A stretch of DNA of 64,000 nucleotides from Novosphingobium decolorationis (lineage in GTDB: Bacteria; Pseudomonadota; Alphaproteobacteria; Sphingomonadales; Sphingomonadaceae): assembly GCF_018417475.1 (NCBI RefSeq), contig NZ_CP054856.1:124001-188000 (forward strand), read 5' to 3'. This document shows positions 27,402 through 35,739 of the stretch, piece by piece (position 1 is the first letter of the stretch; each line of letters opens with the position of its first letter). The notes beneath the pieces were generated by a model, which was not told where the DNA came from, did not search any database, and saw only the letters and a list, made by a program, of their open reading frames with translations. Made by a program: the position numbers and the translations under genes.

Positions 27402-28953
27402 CGCTGCATTTCCCACGGCCTTGCGCGAGCTGCGCGCGCGCATTCCGGGCCCATGGCGCACACCGTTGATGACACTGGTTGCCGCCTGGCTTGTGCTACT
27501 GGTCGGATTTGCGAGCGATTGGGGCGCCATGGCCCGCCAGTGGTGGGACATCTCGACCTACAACCACATGCTGCTGATCCCGCCGGTCGAGGTATGGCTT
27601 GTCTGGCAGCGCCGCAGCCAGCTGGCGCGCCTTGCTCCCGCCGCCTGGTGGCCGGGCCTGGTCCTGGTCGCAGGCGCGGCATTCGTGTGGTTGCTGGGCG
27701 GTGTGTCGGGGCTGGACCTCGCGCGCCAGGCGGGCGTCGTTGCTTTGCTCGGAGCCTGCGTCCCCCTGCTGCTCGGGCCGCGCGTGACCATGGCCCTGTG
27801 CTTTCCGCTTTTCTATCTCGTGTTCATGGTGCCCTTCGGGGAGGAACTGGTGAAGCCGCTCCAGATGGTCACGGCCGAGATCACCATTGCCCTGACCCGC
27901 GCGAGCGGCATTCCCGCCGTGATCGAAGGGGTCTTCATCGACACACCTGCCGGCCTCTTCAAGGTGGCCGAGGCCTGCTCGGGCGTGAAGTTCCTGATCG
28001 CGATGGTGGCCTTCGGCATCCTTGCCGCGAACGTCTGCTTCGTGCGCTGGGGGCGGCGCCTTGTCTTGCTGGGCGCATGTGTGGTCGTGCCGATCCTGGC
28101 GAACGGGCTGCGCGCCTGGGGGACGATCTACGCCGCCCAGCAGGTGGGGATAGAGGTGGCCGCAGGCTTCGATCACATCGTCTATGGCTGGATCTTCTTC
28201 GCCGTGGTTCTGGGGCTTGTCATCGCCGGGGCCTGGCGCTTCTTCGATCGGCCGTTGGAGGCCCCGATGGTCGACCTCGAAGAACTCGCGCGCAGCCCTG
28301 TCCTAGCGAAGCTGGAAGCGATCGGACGCGGCAGGAGCCTCATGGCCGTATTGGCCTTGTGTGGTCTGCTCATGGGGGTGAAAGCCTGGGCCTGGAGTGG
28401 AGACCAGCTGGCCGCGCCCCTGCCAGCCCAGATCGCCTTACCCGAAGTCCCGGGCTGGCACCGTGTTGATTATACGCCTGAAGTCTGGTGGGAGCCGCGC
28501 GCGCAAGGGGCGGATCACCGCCTGCTCGGACGTTATGCGGACGGGAAGGGCGGGACCGTCGATGTTTTCATCGCGCTTTATTCGGGCCAGGGTGAAGGCC
28601 GTGAGGCCGGCGGCTTCGGGCAAGGCGCGGTGATGCCCGATAGCCCCTGGGCCTGGTCGGAACCGGCGGCCGCTCCCCAGGGCGGCCACGGCGAACGTCT
28701 GGTCGCGCATGGCCAGCTCGAACGCCTGGCGATGACCTGGTACCGCAATGGAGATCTCCTTTCGGGGAGCAATGCCCGGCTCAAGCTTGCCGTCATCGAG
28801 GATCAGCTCGTCCTGCGGGCGCAGCCCACGCTCACACTCATCCTCTCCGCCGAAGAGGGGGAGGGCGACAGGGCCCGGCAGAGGATCGGACACTTCCTGG
28901 AGGCGACCGGCGATCTGTCCCTTTGGATGGACGCCGTGGCCGGGGTGAGATAG
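27394..28953 (+). CDS. xrtA: Exosortase A fused to an EpsI domain
   Basis: This 519-residue inner-membrane transpeptidase-like enzyme recognises C-terminal PEP-CTERM sorting signals. About eight membrane segments fill residues 25-285. The catalytic triad is visible: Cys195 in AEACSGVKFLI, Arg240 in LANGLRAWG and His261 in GFDHIVYGW. After a last helix near 325-345, the remaining part (LPEVPGWHRVDYTPEVWWEPR onward) is an EpsI/DUF3485 domain placed outside the membrane. This fused arrangement is usual for XrtA. No protein with a PEP-CTERM tail was found in the window. Confidence 0.94.
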   Translation: MPSAAFPTALRELRARIPGPWRTPLMTLVAAWLVLLVGFASDWGAMARQWWDISTYNHMLLIPPVEVWLVWQRRSQLARLAPAAWWPGLVLVAGAAFVWLLGGVSGLDLARQAGVVALLGACVPLLLGPRVTMALCFPLFYLVFMVPFGEELVKPLQMVTAEITIALTRASGIPAVIEGVFIDTPAGLFKVAEACSGVKFLIAMVAFGILAANVCFVRWGRRLVLLGACVVVPILANGLRAWGTIYAAQQVGIEVAAGFDHIVYGWIFFAVVLGLVIAGAWRFFDRPLEAPMVDLEELARSPVLAKLEAIGRGRSLMAVLALCGLLMGVKAWAWSGDQLAAPLPAQIALPEVPGWHRVDYTPEVWWEPRAQGADHRLLGRYADGKGGTVDVFIALYSGQGEGREAGGFGQGAVMPDSPWAWSEPAAAPQGGHGERLVAHGQLERLAMTWYRNGDLLSGSNARLKLAVIEDQLVLRAQPTLTLILSAEEGEGDRARQRIGHFLEATGDLSLWMDAVAGVR

Positions 28954-28965
28954 GGCACATCCGCC

Positions 28966-30861
28966 ATGTGTGGAATTGTGGGCATATATCATTTGGATAC
29001 ACCCAAGCCGGTCGATCCGGCGCGGGTGGCGGGCATGTGCGATGCGCTGGCGCATCGTGGCCCCGATGGCGAAGGTGTCTGGACGGCGCCGGGGGTAGGG
29101 CTTGGGCATCGCCGCCTTTCCATCATCGATCTGGCCGGCTCGCCCCAACCGATGGCCTCGAGCGATGGCCGGGCGGTTCTGGTCTTCAATGGCGAAATAT
29201 ACAATTTCCGCGAGTTGCGCCATGAACTGGCGGCCGGCGGCGTCCATTTTCGCACCGATGGCGACAGTGAGGTGATCCTGGCGGCCTGGCAGCGTTGGGG
29301 CACGGACTGCCTGCAGCATCTGCAGGGCATGTTCGCCTTCGCGATCTATGACCTGGAGGCGCGCAGCCTGTTCCTCGCGCGCGACCGTCTGGGCGTCAAA
29401 CCACTGTTCTACGCCACCTTGAGCGATGGAAGCGTCATTTTCGGGTCCGAACTCAAGGCCCTGCTGGCCCATCCGCTGTTGCGGCGCGAGGCGGATCCGC
29501 TGGCGGTCGAGGACTACATGACCTGGGGCTACGTGCCCGATCACCGCGCGATCCTGAAAAACGTGCACAAGCTGGCGGCCGGACATTTCCTCCTCCTGCG
29601 CCACGGCAAGCCGCTGCCGGTGCCGAACGAGTGGTGGGACGTGAGCTTTGCAGGGCGTCGATCCGGGCGCCGGGCTGCGCTCGAAGAGGAACTTCACGCA
29701 CTTTTGCAGGAGGCGGTCCGCTCGCGCATGGTCGCCGACGTGCCCCTGGGAGCGTTCCTGTCCGGTGGCGTCGACAGTTCGAGCGTGGTTGCCTTCATGG
29801 CCAACGCCGGCGCGCAGCCTGTGCGCACCTGCTCGATAGGCTTTGATGTCGCGGGGCTCGATGAGACCGCCTACGCGCAGAAGATCGCCCAGCGTTTTGG
29901 TACCGACCATGTCACGCGGCGCGTCTCCCCCGACGATTTCGAGGCCGTAGAGGCCTTGGCGGGCATGTTCGACGAACCCTTCGCCGATGCCTCGGCGCTT
30001 CCGACCTGGCGCGTCTGCCAGCTCGCTCGAGAGCATGTCACGGTGGCCCTGTCAGGTGATGGCGCGGACGAAGCGCTGGCAGGATATCGCCGCCATGTCT
30101 TTCAGCGTGCGGAAGATCGGGTGCGCGGCGCGCTTCCCGCGTCGATGCGCGCCGCGGTGTTCGGCAGGCTTGGCGCGCTCTATCCCAAGGCCGACTGGGC
30201 GCCGCGACCCTTGCGGGCCAAGTCCACCCTGTTGGCGCTGGCGGGCGACAGTGCGCAAGGCTACGCACGCGCCTTGGCCTACACCACGCCGGAGCTCCGC
30301 GAGGGGCTGTATTCCCCGGAGTTCCAGCGGCTGCGCGGCGAATACCGCGCGGAGCAGCCGCTCGAGGCGCTGATGCGCAAGGCGCCGGCGCGCTCGGGGC
30401 TGGACCGCGCCCAGTACGCCGATCTCAAGTTCTGGCTACCGGGCGATATCCTGACCAAGATCGACCGGACGAGCATGGCGGTCGGTCTGGAGGCGCGCGA
30501 ACCGCTGCTCGATCATCGCCTCGTCGAATTTGCCGCCTGCCTGCCGGAGAACCTGCGGGTGCGGGGACGTCAGGGCAAGTGGCTGATGAAGCAGGCGATG
30601 CAGCGCCATCTTCCCGAGGACATCCTCTATCGCCCCAAGCAGGGTTTCGTAACGCCTATCGCGCAATGGTTTCGGGGGCCGCTTCAGGAAGCGGCACGGG
30701 AAATCGCACATGGCAAGGGGCTCGCCGCCACAGGCTGGTTTGACCAGCACCATCTCGGGCATCTCGTGGAGCAGCATGTGTCCGGCCGGAGCGACCACGC
30801 GCGGTTGCTCTGGCAACTGCTTATGCTTGAGCGCTCGTTTACCACGTTGGGATTGGTCTGA
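28966..30861 (+). CDS. XrtA/PEP-CTERM system amidotransferase (asparagine synthase-like)
   Basis: The 631-residue protein has an N-terminal class II glutamine amidotransferase domain beginning MCGIVGIY (catalytic Cys2), with HRGPDGEG and VFNGEIYNF, and a C-terminal asparagine-synthase domain with the PP-loop SGGVDSSSV near 266. It belongs to the TIGR03108 family at exosortase loci. It probably forms an amide on a polysaccharide or precursor carboxylate, using glutamine nitrogen and ATP. It is the last gene of the long rightward series, 12 bp after xrtA. Confidence 0.9.
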   Translation: MCGIVGIYHLDTPKPVDPARVAGMCDALAHRGPDGEGVWTAPGVGLGHRRLSIIDLAGSPQPMASSDGRAVLVFNGEIYNFRELRHELAAGGVHFRTDGDSEVILAAWQRWGTDCLQHLQGMFAFAIYDLEARSLFLARDRLGVKPLFYATLSDGSVIFGSELKALLAHPLLRREADPLAVEDYMTWGYVPDHRAILKNVHKLAAGHFLLLRHGKPLPVPNEWWDVSFAGRRSGRRAALEEELHALLQEAVRSRMVADVPLGAFLSGGVDSSSVVAFMANAGAQPVRTCSIGFDVAGLDETAYAQKIAQRFGTDHVTRRVSPDDFEAVEALAGMFDEPFADASALPTWRVCQLAREHVTVALSGDGADEALAGYRRHVFQRAEDRVRGALPASMRAAVFGRLGALYPKADWAPRPLRAKSTLLALAGDSAQGYARALAYTTPELREGLYSPEFQRLRGEYRAEQPLEALMRKAPARSGLDRAQYADLKFWLPGDILTKIDRTSMAVGLEAREPLLDHRLVEFAACLPENLRVRGRQGKWLMKQAMQRHLPEDILYRPKQGFVTPIAQWFRGPLQEAAREIAHGKGLAATGWFDQHHLGHLVEQHVSGRSDHARLLWQLLMLERSFTTLGLV

Positions 30862-30911
30862 AATGGCTTGAATTCGGCTGTTTCCGGCTTTCTGCAAAGG
30901 TGTGCGGCAAA

Positions 30912-30953
30912 GTTAAGATTAACTACACATATTCTTAGGATGTTGCCCCTAAG
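30912..30953. promoter_or_regulatory. Two adjacent inverted repeats before the CHASE2-EAL gene
   Basis: GTTAAGATTAAC (30912-30923) and CTTAGG-N8-CCTAAG (30934-30953) lie in the 219-bp AT-enriched gap after the amidotransferase gene. They probably mark a promoter or operator for the following c-di-GMP gene. No T tract follows the second repeat on either strand. Confidence 0.4.
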
Positions 30954-31080
30954 AGGGTCGGACAAAACGTCACAGATGGTACGTAGATGACGAATTTTGG
31001 TTGCAAATCCGAGGTGACTTTGCGCGAACGCGGCGTGGCTGCGGGCTATGCTTGGGCACCTGTTGCCTCAGGGCGCCTGA

Positions 31081-33393
31081 ATGGGGACTTCGCCTGACAT
31101 GATCGCGCGGCTTCGCCAGTACTGGAAGAGTGCCCGGTTCCGGATCGTGTTCTGGGCCACGTTCACCGGGCTTGCGCTCGGTGTGAGCGGCCTCAGCGTG
31201 CCGATCGAGGACGTCTTGCGCAATCTGCGCGTGCCGCTGCGGTTGCATCCCTCCAACGGTCAGACCGTGCTAGTCCTGATGGATGATCGAACCCTGGGGG
31301 CTGTGGGTAGTCTTGATGTGTCGCGTGGGGACGATGCGCGCTTGCTCGAAACGCTCTTTGGTGCGGGAGCGAAGCGCGTCTTCTTTGGGCGACTGCTGCC
31401 AGATCAGGCTAGTCCCGCGGACCGCGCTGCGTTCGTGACGCAGTTGAAGGCGCATCCTGGAAAGGTGTTCAGTGGGGCGGTGCCCAGCAGCGAGCAGCAG
31501 TTTGGCAACTATGCCGGCCATGTCCCGAAGGGGGACTATGCGCGGTACTCGACAGTGGTGTCTTTGCTGACTTTGCACCATCCTTTCAATCTCGGCTTCG
31601 AAATACCCTACGCCTCGGGCAGTCCAGAAGGCCGAATTCCGTCGATGGCAGCTGCGATTGCAGGTGTGAATGGGGGGGGGGACGAGCTTTTCACACCAGA
31701 TATGTCGATTGATGTCCACACGATCCCTTCATTCAGCTACATCGATATCATCCGTGGGGATTTTCTCGCGGACGCAGTTCGAGGCAAGGATGTGATCGTC
31801 GCTCCTTCTGCGCCCAGCTACAACGACATCCACAAGGTGCCGGGACAGCCAGGCACTACCTCCGGGGGGCACATTCAAGCGCTGGCAGGCGAAACTCTCC
31901 AGCGCGGATTGCCACGCCGGGCAGGTTGGTTGATCCCCTTGATCGTGGTTGTGGCGATCATTGTGACCGGGACTGGCCGGGGCCGGGTACTTGACTGGAA
32001 GCGCTCGGGGGCCTTGCTGGCGGTTATCGTCGCGATCCCCTTCATGCTCGAATACGTCCGTGTCAGTATGGAAGTGGCCCCGGCTTTCGTGGTCGCTCTC
32101 ATTGCCGTTCTGCGCATGCGCAGCCTTGATCGGGTCGAAGTCGCGAGCGAAACCAACGCGGGTTCGGGCCTTCCGAGCGTCCAGGCCCTCCGCAATTCGT
32201 CCGAAAAGTCCAACCGGATCCTCGTTGCACTCAAGATCCGCAACTATGGCGCGATCATCGGCAGTTTTGCCGAGCATGTGGAAGCCAACGTCGCCCGCGA
32301 GATCGTCCGACGCATTCGCATCAGTGACGATACCGCGACCGTCTATCACGAGGGGGGCATGTTCATGTGGCTCTCGTCGATCCGCAACGCCTTCGATCTC
32401 TTCGAAAATCTGGAGGGGCTTCATCGTATCGTCCAGAACGGCATCCAGGTCGGTGGTCTCGATATCGACCTCTCTTTCAACTGCGGCGTCGATTCCGAGT
32501 TTGATCGCACCATGTCGACCCGAGTGGCCGGAGCCATGCAGTCGGCGGAAGAGGCCATTCGCAATGACGAACTGGTCTACCAGCACGACAGTCGCAAGCA
32601 TGAAGCGCAGTGGGAAATCTCGCTGCTGACCTCGCTTGATCGCGCGATCGACAACGGTGAGGTCTGGGTCGCCTACCAGCCCAAGTTCGACCTTCGCTCG
32701 AACCGGATCTGCGGTGCCGAAGCGCTCGTGCGCTGGACCCATCCCGAGCGTGGTCCGATCTCGCCCGAGAAGTTCATTCGCATCGCCGAGGAATTTCATC
32801 GGATCGAGCGCATTACACGGTTCGTGGTCGACGACGCCGTACGCTGCGGGGTCGAGATGATGCGGGAAGGCCTCGACATCTCGATGTCGGTCAACATTTC
32901 GGCACAACTGCTGCGCAATCCCATTCTGCCGACGATGATTTCGGATATCCTGGCGCTGCATGGCCTGCCCGCCGACCGCCTGATCCTCGAGATCACCGAG
33001 ACGGACAAGCTGGACCGCAGTTCACGAACCTATCAGATGCTGCAGCGGCTCGTGCAGTCGGGGCTGCGTCTCTCGATTGATGACTTCGGAACGGGCAATG
33101 CGACCCTGGACTATCTGCGCTACCTCCCGGCGAGCGAGGTCAAGATTGATCGTTCGTTTGTTTCTTCCATGGAAACCAACAAGGATGATCTCGTACTCGT
33201 GCAGTCGATCATCGAAATGGCGCATTCGCTGGATCGCACCGTGGTCGCAGAAGGTGTGGAGACCGCAGTCGGCCTCGACATCCTCAAGCAGCAGGGCTGT
33301 GACATTGTCCAAGGCTACCACATCGGCCGGCCTGTGCCCTTCGCTGACCTGGCACTGATGATCGCGGCGGGGCAGCTGAAGCTCCATGGTTAA
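31081..33393 (+). CDS. CHASE2 sensor - degenerate GGDEF - EAL c-di-GMP phosphodiesterase
   Basis: The 770-residue protein has a membrane helix at about 23-40, an extracellular CHASE2 sensor region to about 280 (VLVLMDDRTLGAVGSL; DVIVAPSA), three further helices near 285-345, a GGDEF-like domain whose signature has become EGGMF, then an EAL domain. EAL catalytic residues are intact: GAEALVRW, SVNIS, LEITE, DDFGTG, VKIDRSF, VAEGVE and IVQGYH. It should therefore degrade c-di-GMP in response to an outside signal, with the dead GGDEF perhaps sensing GTP. It stands directly after the XrtA gene series, a sensible place to control it. An ATG six codons later is an alternative start. Confidence 0.88.
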   Translation: MGTSPDMIARLRQYWKSARFRIVFWATFTGLALGVSGLSVPIEDVLRNLRVPLRLHPSNGQTVLVLMDDRTLGAVGSLDVSRGDDARLLETLFGAGAKRVFFGRLLPDQASPADRAAFVTQLKAHPGKVFSGAVPSSEQQFGNYAGHVPKGDYARYSTVVSLLTLHHPFNLGFEIPYASGSPEGRIPSMAAAIAGVNGGGDELFTPDMSIDVHTIPSFSYIDIIRGDFLADAVRGKDVIVAPSAPSYNDIHKVPGQPGTTSGGHIQALAGETLQRGLPRRAGWLIPLIVVVAIIVTGTGRGRVLDWKRSGALLAVIVAIPFMLEYVRVSMEVAPAFVVALIAVLRMRSLDRVEVASETNAGSGLPSVQALRNSSEKSNRILVALKIRNYGAIIGSFAEHVEANVAREIVRRIRISDDTATVYHEGGMFMWLSSIRNAFDLFENLEGLHRIVQNGIQVGGLDIDLSFNCGVDSEFDRTMSTRVAGAMQSAEEAIRNDELVYQHDSRKHEAQWEISLLTSLDRAIDNGEVWVAYQPKFDLRSNRICGAEALVRWTHPERGPISPEKFIRIAEEFHRIERITRFVVDDAVRCGVEMMREGLDISMSVNISAQLLRNPILPTMISDILALHGLPADRLILEITETDKLDRSSRTYQMLQRLVQSGLRLSIDDFGTGNATLDYLRYLPASEVKIDRSFVSSMETNKDDLVLVQSIIEMAHSLDRTVVAEGVETAVGLDILKQQGCDIVQGYHIGRPVPFADLALMIAAGQLKLHG

Positions 33394-33410
33394 AAAAGTC
33401 TTGAGTTTGA

Positions 33411-33428
33411 GTTAGCTAACGGTTAACC
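33411..33428. promoter_or_regulatory. Tandem palindromes GTTAGCTAAC and GGTTAACC after the EAL gene
   Basis: Two perfect palindromes stand side by side, starting 18 bp after the CHASE2-EAL stop. They precede the mini-ORFs and the terminator, so they look like a binding site or promoter element of a short transcription unit rather than part of a simple 3' end. Confidence 0.45.
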
Positions 33429-33460
33429 CTGTGTCTGTCGCAGCAATAGCGACGGTTCAC

Positions 33461-33523
33461 ATGGGGAAATACAATGCTTACTGGTTACTGGTGGGGCTCG
33501 TTCGGTCACTGATTGATGACTGA
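33461..33523 (+). CDS. Candidate mini-ORFs (20 and 12 residues) in a short unit
   Basis: Two overlapping tiny frames are visible. One starts at 33461 (20 codons, hydrophobic, beginning MGKYNAYWLLVGLV) without a good ribosome site. The other starts at 33474 and ends at 33512 (12 codons: MLTGYWWGSFGH), preceded by GGGGAAAT at suitable spacing. Both lie between palindromes and a strong terminator. Either could be a small peptide or leader, or the unit could be a non-coding RNA. Their real expression is unknown. Confidence 0.3.
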   Translation: MGKYNAYWLLVGLVRSLIDD

Positions 33524-33555
33524 CATGATTGGCTAATTGCTCTTCATGGCCCATA

Positions 33556-33605
33556 AAAAAGAAGCCCCCTGGAAGTCAAAAGCGATTTCCAGGGGGCTTT
33601 TTATT
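33556..33605 (+). terminator. Strong rho-independent terminator
   Basis: AAGCCCCCTGGAA (33562-33574) pairs exactly with TTCCAGGGGGCTT (33587-33599) around a 12-base loop. It is followed by TTTTTATTT and preceded by AAAAAA, so it should work in both directions. It ends either the CHASE2-EAL transcript or the short unit before it. Confidence 0.92.
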
Positions 33606-33710
33606 TGTCGATTTGCTGATTTCTGAAAATTTTGTTTTCTGCGGGCGGTTTGGATAGCTTCTAATAGGCGGCCGTCGGTCATCATCTGCCTGTGGGAGTA
33701 GTTCCTTTTT

Positions 33711-33759
33711 GTTAGCCTATGTGGCTAACGGTAAGGCTCATGAGTCGCTGTTAGCCAAC
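33711..33759. promoter_or_regulatory. GTTAGCC-N5-GGCTAAC inverted repeat plus a third GTTAGCC
   Basis: A perfect 7-bp inverted repeat at 33711-33729 is followed by another GTTAGCC at 33750-33756. It is the best member of the GTTAGC-like palindromes found around the exopolysaccharide genes, but lies next to an IS remnant with no intact gene downstream. It could be an operator left after gene loss, or part of an old element end. Confidence 0.4.
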
Positions 33760-33919
33760 TTGTATTCGCGGCCTGGGATGTAAGCATCCCCGGTCCGAGG
33801 CCGGAAGATGGGCAGGAAACGCCTCTTGTAACTCCAAGGCTATAAGGCGCTGATGGAGAGGCTCAGGACTCGTTGATTGGCTTGCCATGGTTGCTTCAGG
33901 CTCCGCGAGGAGGCTGAGT

Positions 33920-34187
33920 GTGAGCGACCTGCATTGGCTGACGGAAGAGCAGATGACTCGGCTATCGCCGTATTTTCCCAAGGGTCTCGGTAAGTCGCGT
34001 GTCGATGATCGGCGCAATCCGAGTGGGGGCATCTCCGCCAATCGGAACGGCCCACGCTGGCGTGGTGCGCCCAGGAAATGCGGGCCTCACAAGACCTTGT
34101 ACAATCGCTGGGAGCTATGGGTGTATTCATCCGGTGGAAGGAAGTCTTGTCCGTTCAAAGTTTCGAGCCGAGGGCTGTCCTGATCAA
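33920..34187 (+). pseudogene. Remnant of an IS5-like transposase
   Basis: The frame reads VSDLHWLTEEQMTRLSPYFPKG, then KSRVDDRR, RWRGAPRKCGPHKTLYNRW, which is the N-terminal helix-turn-helix part of IS5-family transposases (DDE type). After YNRWELW the expected G-V-F-x-R continues in another frame (MGVFIRWKE...), showing a frameshift. Nothing of the DDE catalytic core is recognisable downstream. The gene is dead, about 85-90 codons surviving out of some 250-300. The rest of the gap up to zapE (to 34525) shows no gene I can support. Confidence 0.75.
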
Positions 34188-34525
34188 CGGTTCCTGAGTC
34201 TGGGTGCCGCGCGGATTGCCGCCCATTCCCAAAATCGCGGCCTCACCATTCCTGTTCAGTGCTGCGCGAGCAAGTGGGGGATAGGCGCTTTGGAGCGGCT
34301 CCTTAGCAAGGACACTCTTGGGCCTGGGTGCCTGACTGCTCCAGGGGGCCGTTGTAGCGGCCGATCCAGGGTGTATATTCAGGAAGGCAAGCTCATCGGC
34401 GCCATCAAGCGCCCGTCTCATGCCTATCACGTCTGGCTTACGCCCCAAGTGACCCGAAACGTGGGAGGGTGATGCCCCGGCCGAAGATGGGAGGTCTGAC
34501 CCCGTGCCGGTCCATCGGTGGGCTT

Positions 34526-35641
34526 TCAGTCCTCGCCGTGGCCTTTGGCAAGGTAGTCGGCGCTCTGCATTTCGTTAAGTCGGCTGACCGTCCGTTCGAA
34601 TTCGAAGCGACCGGTGCCGGCTTCGTAGAGCTCTTCCGGTGAGGCATCGGCGGCTGCGATGAGCTTGACCTTGTTTTCGTAGAGAGCGTCGATCAGGGTT
34701 ACGAAACGGGCCGCTTCGTTGCGGCGATCCGGCCCCATGCGAGGGATGCCGACGACGATGACCGTGTGGTAGGCGCGCGCAATCGCCAGGTAATCGGAAG
34801 CGCCCCGCGCTTCGGCGCACAGGCGCTTGAAACTGAAGACCCCTACGCCCTTGAGGCTCTTGGGTACATGGAGCAACCGTCCGCCGCCGACATCGATATC
34901 CGCCGGGGGAACATGCTCGGCATCCTCGGGTGGATAGTCGGTCAGGCGGTAGAAGGCCTCGCGGGTCTGTTCGGTCGCCTCTTCGCCCAAGGGGGTGTGC
35001 CATGTCGCCATGCCGCCAAGACGCTGAAGGCGATAGTCGGTCGGCCCGTTCAGCGTGTAGACGTCGAGCTCCTGCTCGATGAGGTCGATGAAGGGCAGGA
35101 AGTGTTCGCGGTTGAGGCCGTCCTTGTAGAGTTCGGACGGTGCCCGATTCGACGTCGTCACGATCGTGACGCCCTCGTGTTCGATGAGCTGCGTGAACAG
35201 GCGGCTCATGATCATCGCGTCGGCGGAGTTGTTGACCACCATCTCGTCGAAGGCGAGGCACTGCACGTTGCGCGCGATCGTCGCGGCAACAGGCGGGATC
35301 GGGTCGCCACTTTCCTTCTTGCGCTCTTCGTTGAGGAGCGCGTGCACCTCGAGCATGAAGGCGTGGAAGTGAACCCGGCGCTTGGCCGTGATGTCGAGCG
35401 TCTGGTGGAACAGGTCCATCAGCATCGACTTGCCGCGCCCAACGCCGCCCCACATGTAGACGCCGCGCGGGGAGGGGGCCTTCTTGCCCAGTAGCTTGCC
35501 GAAAAGGCCGGTGGAATTGCGCGCCTTGTAGAAGGCGCGCTGCAACTGGTCGAGGCGCTCGGCAACGGCGGCCTGCTCGGGATCCGAGCGCAGTTCCCCG
35601 GTGGCGACCAGGGTCTCGTAACGACCGAGCATGGCGGTCAT
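34526..35641 (-). CDS. zapE: Cell division protein ZapE (AFG1-like ATPase)
   Basis: This is a 371-residue AAA ATPase of the ZapE/Lace1 family. Walker A is WGGVGRGKSMLMDLFHQ near 64-80, followed by RVHFHAFMLEVH. Walker B is LAFDEMVVNN, and the conserved TTSNRAPSELYKDGLNREHFLPFI follows. In the family it associates with FtsZ during constriction, mainly under stress or low oxygen. Length and start (MTAMLGRYETLVATGEL) are typical. It lies downstream of sdhB in the same direction with a gap of about 98 bp, an arrangement common in alphaproteobacteria. Confidence 0.93.
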   Translation of the reverse strand: MTAMLGRYETLVATGELRSDPEQAAVAERLDQLQRAFYKARNSTGLFGKLLGKKAPSPRGVYMWGGVGRGKSMLMDLFHQTLDITAKRRVHFHAFMLEVHALLNEERKKESGDPIPPVAATIARNVQCLAFDEMVVNNSADAMIMSRLFTQLIEHEGVTIVTTSNRAPSELYKDGLNREHFLPFIDLIEQELDVYTLNGPTDYRLQRLGGMATWHTPLGEEATEQTREAFYRLTDYPPEDAEHVPPADIDVGGGRLLHVPKSLKGVGVFSFKRLCAEARGASDYLAIARAYHTVIVVGIPRMGPDRRNEAARFVTLIDALYENKVKLIAAADASPEELYEAGTGRFEFERTVSRLNEMQSADYLAKGHGED

Positions 35642-35739
35642 GCCGCGCGCTCCCGGTGTATATCACGCAGGCGAAAAACGCCGACGGGGAGCGCGCAATG
35701 CATCACGACTGACATCGAAGAAACGCCGGGATACGCCGA

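Noticed and set aside
31044..31066. Sigma-54-like sequences (GG...GC) before the CHASE2-EAL gene
   Set aside because: Spacing between GG and GC is 9 or 11 instead of the 10 bp needed, and the flanking bases match poorly.
34190..34480. Open frames on both strands downstream of the IS fragment
   Set aside because: No recognisable protein motif, poor starts, and position inside decayed mobile DNA; not supported as genes.
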